From NCBI GenBank assembly GCA_910577295.1, contig CAJTLS010000001.1:1-32472 (forward strand): DNA of 32,472 nucleotides, written 5' to 3'. Position 1 is the stretch's first letter. Each line of letters begins with the position of its first letter. The notes under the pieces were generated by a model. That model was not told the DNA's origin. It was given only the letters and a program-made list of their open reading frames with translations, and made no database searches. Positions 16,423 to 23,003 of the stretch are shown piece by piece. The translations under genes were made by a program, and so were the position numbers. Source of the DNA: an uncultured Eubacterium sp. (GTDB lineage Bacteria > Bacillota > Clostridia > Lachnospirales > Lachnospiraceae).

Positions 16423-16443
16423 AAGGTGAACGAGGTTCACCTT
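16423..16443. promoter_or_regulatory. Operator-like palindrome at the eda transcription start
   Basis: AAGGTGAAC-GAG-GTTCACCTT is a perfect palindrome with 9-bp arms and a 3-bp centre, placed over the expected +1 of the promoter at 16390. The position suggests a repressor site for a uronate regulator. No regulator gene is in view. Confidence 0.55.
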
Positions 16444-16461
16444 GCAGAAATGAGGATTATT

Positions 16462-17100
16462 ATGAACGAAGTGTTAAAAGAGATACAGAAAATCGGAATT
16501 GTTCCGGTCGTAGTACTGGATGATGCGAAAGATGCAGAACCATTAGCAAAGGCCTTGTGTGAGGGCGGTCTGCCATGTGCAGAGGTGACTTTTCGAACAG
16601 AGGCAGCGGAAGAATCAATCCGCATTATTGCGGAAAAGTATCCGGAAATGTTAGTCGGTGCCGGAACGGTTCTCACGACGGAACAGGTAGACCGCGCAGT
16701 AAAGGCAGGGGCGAAATTCATTGTCAGCCCCGGTTTTAATCCTGCAGTTGTGCGTTATTGTCTGGAAAAAGACATTCCGGTAACGCCGGGGACACAGACG
16801 CCGAGCGAGATGGAACAAGCAATCGAAATGGGCTTAGATGTTGTTAAGTTTTTTCCGGCAGAACCGGCAGGAGGACTGGCGATGATTAAGGCGGTAGCAG
16901 CACCTTATACAATGTTAAAGTTTATGCCGACAGGCGGTATAAACTTGAATAATGTCGAAGCGTATTTGCAATATGACCGTATTTTGGCATGCGGCGGAAG
17001 CTGGATGGTAAAAGGCGATTTGATTAAAAACGGAAAATTTGATGAAATTGCAAAAATGACAAGGGATGCTGCCGATATGGTAAAGCGCATCCGCGGTTAA
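16462..17100 (+). CDS. eda: KDPG/KHG aldolase
   Basis: This is bifunctional 2-keto-3-deoxy-6-phosphogluconate / 4-hydroxy-2-oxoglutarate aldolase. It cleaves KDPG to pyruvate and glyceraldehyde 3-phosphate at the end of uronate catabolism. The 212 residues match the family. Schiff-base Lys is K129 in DVVKFFPAE, catalytic Glu is E41 in AEVTFRT, and the phosphate site uses PTGGIN and the later GGSWMV. ATG 16462 is favoured over the in-frame ATG 16450 because GAGG sits about 6 bases upstream. The KDG kinase, which makes its substrate, starts 32 bases after the stop, so the pair forms a KDG-to-glycolysis module. Confidence 0.95.
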   Translation: MNEVLKEIQKIGIVPVVVLDDAKDAEPLAKALCEGGLPCAEVTFRTEAAEESIRIIAEKYPEMLVGAGTVLTTEQVDRAVKAGAKFIVSPGFNPAVVRYCLEKDIPVTPGTQTPSEMEQAIEMGLDVVKFFPAEPAGGLAMIKAVAAPYTMLKFMPTGGINLNNVEAYLQYDRILACGGSWMVKGDLIKNGKFDEIAKMTRDAADMVKRIRG

Positions 17101-17132
17101 TGGTAAAGGATGATACATTTGGAGGGGAAAAA

Positions 17133-18158
17133 ATGGCTAAAAAAGTAGTAACATTTGGTGAGTTAATGTTAAGGCTTGCGCCGGAAGGGTATTATCGGTT
17201 CGTACAGGCGGATACTCTCGGAGCAACGTTTGGCGGAGGGGAGGCAAATGTGGCAGTTTCGTTGGCAAATTACGGTTTGGACGCCAAATTTGTTACAAAA
17301 TTGCCGGCCCATGAGATTGGTCAGGCAGCAGTAAATTCTTTGAGAAAGTATGGTGTGGATACGACGGATATTGTGCGCGGCGGGGATCGTGTGGGTATCT
17401 ATTTTTTGGAAAAGGGTGCCTCGCAGAGACCATCAAAGGTAATTTACGACCGCGCGGGTTCTTCGATTGCTACCGCTGCCGCTTCTGATTTTGACTGGAA
17501 AAAGATATTTGAGGGCGTTGACTGGTTCCATTTTACCGGAATCACACCTGCGTTAAACGATGAAGTCGCTGCTATTTGTTTGCATGCCTGCAAGGCGGCT
17601 AAGGAAGCAGGTATTACGGTTTCCTGCGACTTGAATTACCGCAACAAATTGTGGAGTAAAGAAAAGGCCGGTAAAGTTATGGCACAGCTTTGTGAATATG
17701 TTGACGTATGTATTGCAAACGAGGAAGATGCTGCCGATGTGTTCGGTATTACGTCAAAAGGAACCGACGTCACAACGGGAACGGTAAATCATGAAGGATA
17801 TAAGGAAGTAGCAAAACAATTAGCAGACCGTTTTGGTTTCAGTAAGGTTGCCATTACGCTGCGCGAATCGATATCCGCCAATGACAATAACTGGTCAGCT
17901 ATGTTATATGACGGAACAGACTATTATTTTAGCAAGAAGTATAAGATGCATATTGTAGACCGCGTAGGCGGCGGCGATAGTTTTGGCGGTGGCTTAATAT
18001 GTGCCTGCCTGAATGAATATGCGTCACAGGAGATAATAGAGTTTGCTGTTGCGGCATCTTGTCTGAAACATTCCATTGAGGGCGACTACAATATGGTTTC
18101 CATGGAGGAAGTATTAAAGCTGGCTGGCGGCGACGGCTCGGGAAGAGTACAGCGGTGA
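17133..18158 (+). CDS. kdgK: 2-dehydro-3-deoxygluconokinase (PfkB family)
   Basis: This PfkB/ribokinase-fold sugar kinase phosphorylates 2-keto-3-deoxygluconate to KDPG, the substrate of the aldolase just upstream. It has 341 residues from ATG 17133, which follows GGAGG. The N-terminal substrate motif is GGGEANVAVSLANYG at 34-48. The C-terminal PfkB signature is DRVGGGDSFGGGL, with catalytic base D282; the usual GAGD reads GGGD. Specificity for KDG is inferred from the family pattern and the adjacent eda. No uronate isomerase, dehydratase or pectinase gene is present here, so the earlier steps lie elsewhere. Confidence 0.9.
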   Translation: MAKKVVTFGELMLRLAPEGYYRFVQADTLGATFGGGEANVAVSLANYGLDAKFVTKLPAHEIGQAAVNSLRKYGVDTTDIVRGGDRVGIYFLEKGASQRPSKVIYDRAGSSIATAAASDFDWKKIFEGVDWFHFTGITPALNDEVAAICLHACKAAKEAGITVSCDLNYRNKLWSKEKAGKVMAQLCEYVDVCIANEEDAADVFGITSKGTDVTTGTVNHEGYKEVAKQLADRFGFSKVAITLRESISANDNNWSAMLYDGTDYYFSKKYKMHIVDRVGGGDSFGGGLICACLNEYASQEIIEFAVAASCLKHSIEGDYNMVSMEEVLKLAGGDGSGRVQR

Positions 18159-18211
18159 TTACGGTAACAGCGTAGATTCAGGCAGAAGTGAAAAGGAAAG
18201 AGAGACAATTT

Positions 18212-18940
18212 ATGGAATCATGGCCGGAGTGTCCGGAAGAAGATTTTCGGAAGGAGACCTATTTTTGTCATATACTGGATGCGCAAAGAGTGGGGCGGGA
18301 GGAAGAAATCTGTGAAATATGCCGCCGCTTTCTTCCGGCGTGCCAAAAGGAGAAAGGGCTGGAGGAGGCCTTTTCTTTTGCAAGAGAAGCTCATCGGGGC
18401 CAGATGCGGAAAGGAACGAAAATTCCTTATCTTATTCATTTGATTCGGACATGGCATTATACCGTGATTATGGAGGGGGACTTGGAAGAACAGCAGGCGG
18501 CGCTCCTTCATGACGTACTGGAAGATACACAGGTAAAGGCTCAGGCGTTATACGAAAGATTTGGAAAGAAAGTCCTGCATCTTGTTGTAGGAGAAAGTGA
18601 ATATAAAAGAGAAGACAAATCAGCGCAGGAGACATGGAAGCTACGCAAATTAGAGACGATAGAACGTATGCGGTGTCGGCTCGGGAAAGAGCAGGAACAT
18701 CCGGCAATGCGCATTGCATTTGCGGACAAGCTGGCAAATCTCTATTCGATGTGGTTTGAATATCGTTTGACAGGAGAGCGCATGTGGGACAAGTTTAATC
18801 AGAAAAAAAAATCTATGCACGGTTGGTATTATGGGGAAATGGGTAAAATATTTACACAATATTTTGATGGCTGTGCAGAGATGCCTCTGCTCGAAGAATA
18901 TCGGAAATATTATCAGGAGGTTTTTCACCATGAAATTTAA
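18212..18940 (+). CDS. RSH-type HD hydrolase (MESH1-like, single-domain)
   Basis: This is a 242-residue protein with the hydrolase half of RelA/SpoT enzymes and no synthetase or regulatory domains. The metal-binding set is complete: H76 in IPYLIHLIRTW, H100-D101 and E104-D105 in ALLHDVLEDT, and D172 in FADKLANL. RERFGKKV-like and KLRKLETI segments also follow the family. It may hydrolyse (p)ppGpp or a related nucleotide, but many stand-alone members are untested. ATG 18212 is preferred for its purine-rich site; a GTG at 18188 would add eight residues. It is on the same strand as kdgK after 53 bases and overlaps the next gene by 11 bases. Confidence 0.78.
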   Translation: MESWPECPEEDFRKETYFCHILDAQRVGREEEICEICRRFLPACQKEKGLEEAFSFAREAHRGQMRKGTKIPYLIHLIRTWHYTVIMEGDLEEQQAALLHDVLEDTQVKAQALYERFGKKVLHLVVGESEYKREDKSAQETWKLRKLETIERMRCRLGKEQEHPAMRIAFADKLANLYSMWFEYRLTGERMWDKFNQKKKSMHGWYYGEMGKIFTQYFDGCAEMPLLEEYRKYYQEVFHHEI

Positions 18941-19418
18941 GTGTATCAATGAGATGGAGCAGATTTGCTTTGACGATTCGGAAATATCTGAATTCAGGCT
19001 GCAGGAAAAGCGGATGGAATTTACTTTTGACGGCGCAATGATTAAGGCGGGAAATTCGCAGAATGGCAGATTACAGGATATGTACTGCAATACAATTATT
19101 CTACAGCTGGAGAACGCGGAAGTTGTGCGTGTTATGAAAGAGGGAATGAAATATTATGACGCCGACGGAAATCTTCAGAAAGAGATTCCGGATGAAGATG
19201 TTCCGGCGCCTGCGCAGACGGCGGTATTTAAGAGAATCGCCAAAGGAAAAATATTTACGGTAGTGCCAGCCGAGGCCGCTTCCGGTTATGCTTATGAGTT
19301 TGGCATTGATGTTTCACGGGAAGATGATGAGGAAGAAACCGATACATTCTGGCTCTGTGTCATCTGTGAGAAAACAGTGGCGGCGTGGGAGCGCTACAGC
19401 AGTCCGGCAGAATCATAA
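18930..19418 (+). CDS. Unrecognised 162-residue acidic protein
   Basis: I do not recognise a family. The ATG at 18930 has GGAGG 8 bases upstream, inside the preceding HD gene, and the two genes overlap by 11 bases, so they are probably translationally coupled. The sequence has no signal peptide or membrane span. It alternates short hydrophobic strands with charged turns (MEFTFDGAMIKAG, NTIILQLENAEVVRVM, FWLCVICEKTVAAW) and has an acidic run DDEEETD near 139-147. That pattern suggests a small beta-rich domain. Its job may be tied to the HD hydrolase, but nothing in the sequence proves this. Confidence 0.7.
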   Translation: MKFKCINEMEQICFDDSEISEFRLQEKRMEFTFDGAMIKAGNSQNGRLQDMYCNTIILQLENAEVVRVMKEGMKYYDADGNLQKEIPDEDVPAPAQTAVFKRIAKGKIFTVVPAEAASGYAYEFGIDVSREDDEEETDTFWLCVICEKTVAAWERYSSPAES

Positions 19419-19426
19419 AAAACATA

Positions 19427-19501
19427 GTGAAATGCGGCCAGAGAGAACGTTTATGTATCCAGACGATAAAGACAAAAGCGTTCTCTCCGGTCGCATTTCA
19501 C
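19427..19501. terminator. Long inverted repeat acting as probable convergent terminator
   Basis: Two 23-nt arms (19427-19449 and 19479-19501) are complementary at 21 positions, with a 29-nt loop. Read on the minus strand, the stem is followed by TATGTTTTTT, which fits intrinsic termination of the methyltransferase gene. One arm encodes part of that protein's C-terminus and the other lies just past its stop. In the plus direction no T run follows. Confidence 0.6.
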
Positions 19502-20035
19502 CTCTTCTCCGCTGGCAAATTCCTGAAGCAATTCAAACGATGTATGATGCTCGATATAAAAAATCACATCATCTTCGGGATAATACAATATCAATGTCAG
19601 TACACGGGGATGTTCGTGCCATGAAAGTAAAATCCGGTTTATAACCTGTCGGAAAATCTGGATGGAAAAGGGATTAAAAAAATAGAATACCGTTTCATTT
19701 GGAGATACTTCATAGTTCTGCGCTGCACATTGAACAAAGGTAATTTTTTCTTTGTCTCCCAAATAAGTTTCTCTGTTTCTGAGTGCTCTCGTATAATAGC
19801 TATTCGTTAATTCTACTCCCGTAGACATAAGGGAAAATCGATTTTCTACATAGAAATTAAGGCGGCCCAGACCGCATCCGTAATCGACAATTACATCGTT
19901 TTCCATTGGTGTATAGTGATAAAAAAGTTCTTCTAATACTTCATAAGAGGTCGGTTCATAACGGTGACAGTGAAAGCTGTCCGTACCATCAATCTGTACT
20001 TCTTCTGTATAAATTCCCAGTTCTTTATCTGTCAT
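19451..20035 (-). CDS. Class I SAM-dependent methyltransferase
   Basis: This 194-residue Rossmann-fold methyltransferase has unknown substrate. The SAM-binding motif I is VIVDYGCGLGRLNF at about 49-62, followed by a motif II acid in STGVELTNSYY. The central strand ends in FYFFNPFS, in the position where many family members carry their catalytic loop. ATG 20035 is chosen for GGGAGG 5 bases upstream; ATG 20074 has no site. The last ~16 codons form part of a long inverted repeat (19427-19501), so protein end and transcript end share the same DNA. The gene is monocistronic with its own promoter at 20063. Confidence 0.82.
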   Translation of the reverse strand: MTDKELGIYTEEVQIDGTDSFHCHRYEPTSYEVLEELFYHYTPMENDVIVDYGCGLGRLNFYVENRFSLMSTGVELTNSYYTRALRNRETYLGDKEKITFVQCAAQNYEVSPNETVFYFFNPFSIQIFRQVINRILLSWHEHPRVLTLILYYPEDDVIFYIEHHTSFELLQEFASGEEVKCDRRERFCLYRLDT

Positions 20036-20062
20036 GTTTACCTCCCGCTTTTCGTTTCTTTC

Positions 20063-20091
20063 ATTATAACGCAAATATATTTATGGCACAA
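20063..20091 (-). promoter_or_regulatory. Promoter of the methyltransferase gene
   Basis: On the minus strand, TTGTGC (plus 20086-20091) and a perfect TATAAT (plus 20063-20068) are 17 bases apart. A short leader carrying GGGAGG follows. Confidence 0.6.
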
Positions 20092-20118
20092 GTGACCAAT
20101 TACTGACACTTTTTTTTC

Positions 20119-20147
20119 ATTTCACTGACAAAATTAGTTGTTATAGT
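20119..20147 (+). promoter_or_regulatory. Extended -10 promoter of the secreted Fn3 protein gene
   Basis: TATAGT at 20142-20147 is preceded by TGT, giving an extended -10 element. The -35 position (ATTTCA, 20119-20124) is weak. Confidence 0.4.
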
Positions 20148-20186
20148 AGGTTCATAAAAGAACATCAGAAAGGATGGTAAAAACAT

Positions 20187-21650
20187 ATGAAAGACAATTT
20201 TGCGAAAGGAATTGCAACCTGTCTGACGTTAGCCATGATTTTAGGAAATCTGCCTGAAGTCAGTTCCGTTATGGCTGAAACAGGTGCTCCGGCAACAGAA
20301 GCAGTCACGCCGGATACATCGTCGGGCGGTGCAGTAAATACGGATAAACCGACAGCAACGCCGACAGAGACAGCAACGGTGACACCGACAGTGACACCAA
20401 CAGTAACACCGACGGCAACGGTAACGCCGGATATGTCAGCTTACCGCTTGCCCGCGACAACATTAAAAGCACGTGGGGGTGCTTCCCGTGTTCGGCTTTC
20501 GTGGTCGAAAGCGAGCGGGGCAGAAGGGTATTATATTTATTCCAGAACGGCTGCGGACGCTGCTTATACACTGATGGCGACCGTGAAAGATGCCGCGGCA
20601 ACAGAATATACGAAAACATCTTTAGTGAACGGAACGACATATTATTATCGTATCGCAGCGTATCGTACGGTTAACGGGGTAGTGGTAGAAGGTGATTTGT
20701 CAACGGCTGTTTCAGCAACACCGGTATCGGTGTCGGCAACGTCGAAAACAGCGAAGAAATATAGCACGAAAGCCAAATTTAAAGCTTCACCGGCATACAA
20801 GACATATAAAAAGACAAAAGCGGCTATGAATTACAACAAAAGTTTTGCTATACCGGGTATGAAAACGACAAATGCAGGTGGGTTTGCCTGTACAACGATG
20901 GTTCCGCAGGGAATGTGTCTCGCCGGAAGTTATTTCCTCATTTCGGCTTATGATTACAAAAAGGAAGATTCTTCCGTTATTTATGTAGTCAGCCGCGCTT
21001 CTAAATCATACATTACGACGATTGTTCTTCCAAGTAAGGCAAAAGTCGGGGGATTGGCTTTTGATGGCACTAATGTATGGGTTTCGAAAGGGAAAGCCGT
21101 TGCCAGTTTTCCGTATAGCGTAGTAACAGACGCAGTAAATGCGGGAACTTCCTATTCTGTACTGAACAGTTATCGGAATGTCTGTGCGATAGACTCAACT
21201 GCCTCTTATATGGGATATTATAACGGTGTATTATGGATTGGCTCCTTTAGTCAGAGTACTTCCACGATGAAAGGATATCGACTCAGTAATACGCAGACAT
21301 TGCCTTCTTTAGTGCCTGCCTATACGATGTCTGTACCGAGTAAGACGCAGGGGATTACATTCAGCAGCGATGGAACCATGATATTGACACGGAGCTATCG
21401 GACAAAGAAAGCAAAAAGCGGCTATATTTCCCAGATTCGTACTTACCGGCCATCTTTTGCGCAGGCAAACGGTTCGGGAAAAGTTTTGAAAAATACCGCG
21501 CTCAAGAAAATGAAATTGCCGCCGATGTCGGAGGGGGTTGCCATCTATGGCACATACACTTATGTATTATTCTCTTCTAGCTATTATAAAAGCTGTAAAT
21601 ATCCGGTTGACAGAGTACTTGCTTTGAAAACAAACAAATTGATTGAGTAG
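20187..21650 (+). CDS. Secreted protein: Thr/Pro linker, Fn3 domain, propeller-like C-terminal region
   Basis: This is a 487-residue exported protein. A signal peptide spans about 1-30 with probable cleavage after SSVMA. Residues 54-82 form a Thr-Pro-rich spacer with repeats of TVTPT, a typical wall-spanning or glycosylated linker. A fibronectin type III domain lies at about 90-178, with TLKARGGASRVRLSWSKASG and TTYYYRIAAYRT as hallmark strands. The remaining ~300 residues have repeated strand patterns with aromatic turns (VGGLAFDGTNVWVS, GITFSSDGTMILTRSY). They resemble a beta-propeller, but no catalytic residues are recognised. There is no LPXTG or choline-binding repeat, so it is probably released or held loosely. 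AGAAAGGATGG precedes ATG. Confidence 0.8.
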   Translation: MKDNFAKGIATCLTLAMILGNLPEVSSVMAETGAPATEAVTPDTSSGGAVNTDKPTATPTETATVTPTVTPTVTPTATVTPDMSAYRLPATTLKARGGASRVRLSWSKASGAEGYYIYSRTAADAAYTLMATVKDAAATEYTKTSLVNGTTYYYRIAAYRTVNGVVVEGDLSTAVSATPVSVSATSKTAKKYSTKAKFKASPAYKTYKKTKAAMNYNKSFAIPGMKTTNAGGFACTTMVPQGMCLAGSYFLISAYDYKKEDSSVIYVVSRASKSYITTIVLPSKAKVGGLAFDGTNVWVSKGKAVASFPYSVVTDAVNAGTSYSVLNSYRNVCAIDSTASYMGYYNGVLWIGSFSQSTSTMKGYRLSNTQTLPSLVPAYTMSVPSKTQGITFSSDGTMILTRSYRTKKAKSGYISQIRTYRPSFAQANGSGKVLKNTALKKMKLPPMSEGVAIYGTYTYVLFSSSYYKSCKYPVDRVLALKTNKLIE

Positions 21651-21702
21651 CAGCAATAACGGCTGTCATCGGGGAACGATAGTCTGCCCTGAAAACCGGT
21701 AA

Positions 21703-22692
21703 TTAATTTATGAAAGAAATAACCTGAAAGAGGCAAAATAAAATAATTGTCAATAAGAGTACTGGAAAGGCTTTGCGTGCAGTGCTCAAATGAATGTTTC
21801 GTTCTTTTAAGTAAGAGTGGCGTTGAATGGCAAACACTATTGAATGCAGGACAAAGATTACGACGAACAGACACATTGTTGTTTGATTGCCACGAAACCA
21901 AAAGAACGAGATGAGGCTCCACTCAATAGCCAATAAAAATCCCTGAAAGGGAAATGTCAGCGCATAAGGAATTCCGGCAATTGCCAAGGGAGACTTTTTG
22001 GAAAAGTGAGTATTGGTATATTCGAGTTCCTCTTTCAATTCGGCAATGTCTTTATATTGCTTCTCGGGATTTTTCTCCATGCACTTACGAATGACTGTTT
22101 CGTATCGGCCATCGTAAGTGCATTTTCCATTTTTCGGGGATTCGCCCGTCAACATCTGGTGAAAAATATTTCCTAATGTTTTCCATAGGCTGCGAAACGG
22201 ATTTTTCGGTTTGGAAAAGCCGGGAACAAAATCCAGAAGTTTGATGGCTCCCGCCGAGGTAACGAAAATATTACTTGGTTTCAGATTATGGTGAATGATA
22301 GGCGGTTCCGGCTGCATAAGCTGCTGGATGCAGTCGCAGAGACGGTCCATAATCTGATAAGCTTCTTCTTCTGTAAAGGAAACGTTACGGGCGCGGTTTT
22401 GCTCGAGCAGTTCAGCAAGTGTATTTCCCTCTAAATACTCTTCCACGACCAATGTATTGCCATCAAAAAATTTAACATTATATATGTGCGGCCATTCGCT
22501 ATAATCTAATTGATAAAGTCTCGTATAAAGATTTTGTATGTTCTTCTGACGGTACATTTTTAATATTCCAATGGGGGAACCCGGTTCTGCCAGACATTTT
22601 ACTTTGTAAATAATCGTATTTTCATTTTGTGTAAGTGGCTGTCCCATAGGAACATATTGCTTTGTGACGAAAAGTTCTTTTTCTGAAGCCAT
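21703..22692 (-). CDS. Membrane-anchored protein-kinase-fold protein, predicted pseudokinase
   Basis: This is a 329-residue protein. Residues 1-240 follow the Ser/Thr kinase fold, and at least two membrane spans lie near the C-terminus. The ATP-anchoring Lys is K45 in IGILKMYR, the hinge is VVEEYLEGNTLAELL, and the helical lobe is readable. The catalytic loop, however, reads HHNLKPSN (134-141) where active kinases have HRDLKPxN, so the catalytic Asp is Asn. The DFG motif reads DFV, and no glycine-rich loop is visible. Catalysis is therefore unlikely. It may sense or scaffold at the membrane. ATG 22692 has GGAGG 5 bases upstream. The leader is long and structured. Confidence 0.82.
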   Translation of the reverse strand: MASEKELFVTKQYVPMGQPLTQNENTIIYKVKCLAEPGSPIGILKMYRQKNIQNLYTRLYQLDYSEWPHIYNVKFFDGNTLVVEEYLEGNTLAELLEQNRARNVSFTEEEAYQIMDRLCDCIQQLMQPEPPIIHHNLKPSNIFVTSAGAIKLLDFVPGFSKPKNPFRSLWKTLGNIFHQMLTGESPKNGKCTYDGRYETVIRKCMEKNPEKQYKDIAELKEELEYTNTHFSKKSPLAIAGIPYALTFPFQGFLLAIEWSLISFFWFRGNQTTMCLFVVIFVLHSIVFAIQRHSYLKERNIHLSTARKAFPVLLLTIILFCLFQVISFIN

Positions 22693-22697
22693 ATAAA

Positions 22698-22722
22698 CCT
22701 CCATTCCGAAGCGCAGCGGAGG
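22698..22722 (-). promoter_or_regulatory. Possible ribosome-site-masking hairpin of the pseudokinase gene
   Basis: On the minus strand, CCTCC (plus 22718-22722) is complementary to the ribosome binding site GGAGG (plus 22698-22702) with a 15-nt loop. An alternative stem TCCG/CGGA inside the same stretch would free the site. The pairing is short, so this is only a suggestion. Confidence 0.3.
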
Positions 22723-22771
22723 AAGCACGAGAAAAAAGAATATTTTATATTTTTTTGCTCTGTGCATCAAT

Positions 22772-22836
22772 ACTATTTGTGGCGCTCCGGCACAAATAGT
22801 GGTGTAAAAAATAAGCTTGATAGCTTATTTTTACAC
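22772..22836 (-). repeat. Double-hairpin intergenic repeat, copy B
   Basis: In minus-strand order, the first hairpin has a stem of about 14 bp with arms starting GTGTAAAAATAAGC and ending ATTTTTTACAC (plus 22802-22836). The second pairs ACTATTTGTG with CACAAATAGT, a perfect 10-bp stem with a 9-nt loop (plus 22772-22800). The order, the ATTTTTTACAC-N4-ATTTGTG core and the flanking bases parallel copy A at 16327. It lies in the leader of the pseudokinase gene, so it would be part of that transcript. Confidence 0.55.
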
Positions 22837-22886
22837 TAGATCTCTATTTTCCACAGTAAAATGTTATATCGTTATTTGATGATACT

Positions 22887-22915
22887 ATTATAGCAAATAA
22901 AAGCTTATTTTTCTA
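22887..22915 (-). promoter_or_regulatory. Promoter of the pseudokinase gene
   Basis: On the minus strand, TAGAAA (plus 22910-22915) and a perfect TATAAT (plus 22887-22892) are 17 bases apart. The start of transcription near plus 22880 gives a leader of roughly 190 nt that includes repeat copy B. Confidence 0.5.
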
Positions 22916-22947
22916 TATTGATTCGTTTGAACATGTTACAAAAGTAG

Positions 22948-22976
22948 TGGAAACAATTATCTTATTGTGATATGAT
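22948..22976 (+). promoter_or_regulatory. Promoter of the FliB-like gene
   Basis: TGGAAA at 22948-22953 and TATGAT at 22971-22976 are 17 bases apart, with TGA before the -10 box (extended -10). It is divergent from the pseudokinase promoter. Confidence 0.5.
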
Positions 22977-23003
22977 ATCAAAAATAAGTAGGAGGAGAGA
23001 GGG

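Noticed and set aside
16428..16438. GAACGAGGTTC as a second SOS box
   Set aside because: The spacing between GAAC and GTTC is three bases, not four, and the sequence is better explained as the core of the 21-bp palindrome before eda.
20340..20430. Tandem short repeats as a CRISPR-like or VNTR array
   Set aside because: The repeats are imperfect ACACCGACA-type units encoding the Thr-Pro linker of a secreted protein; there are no spacers.
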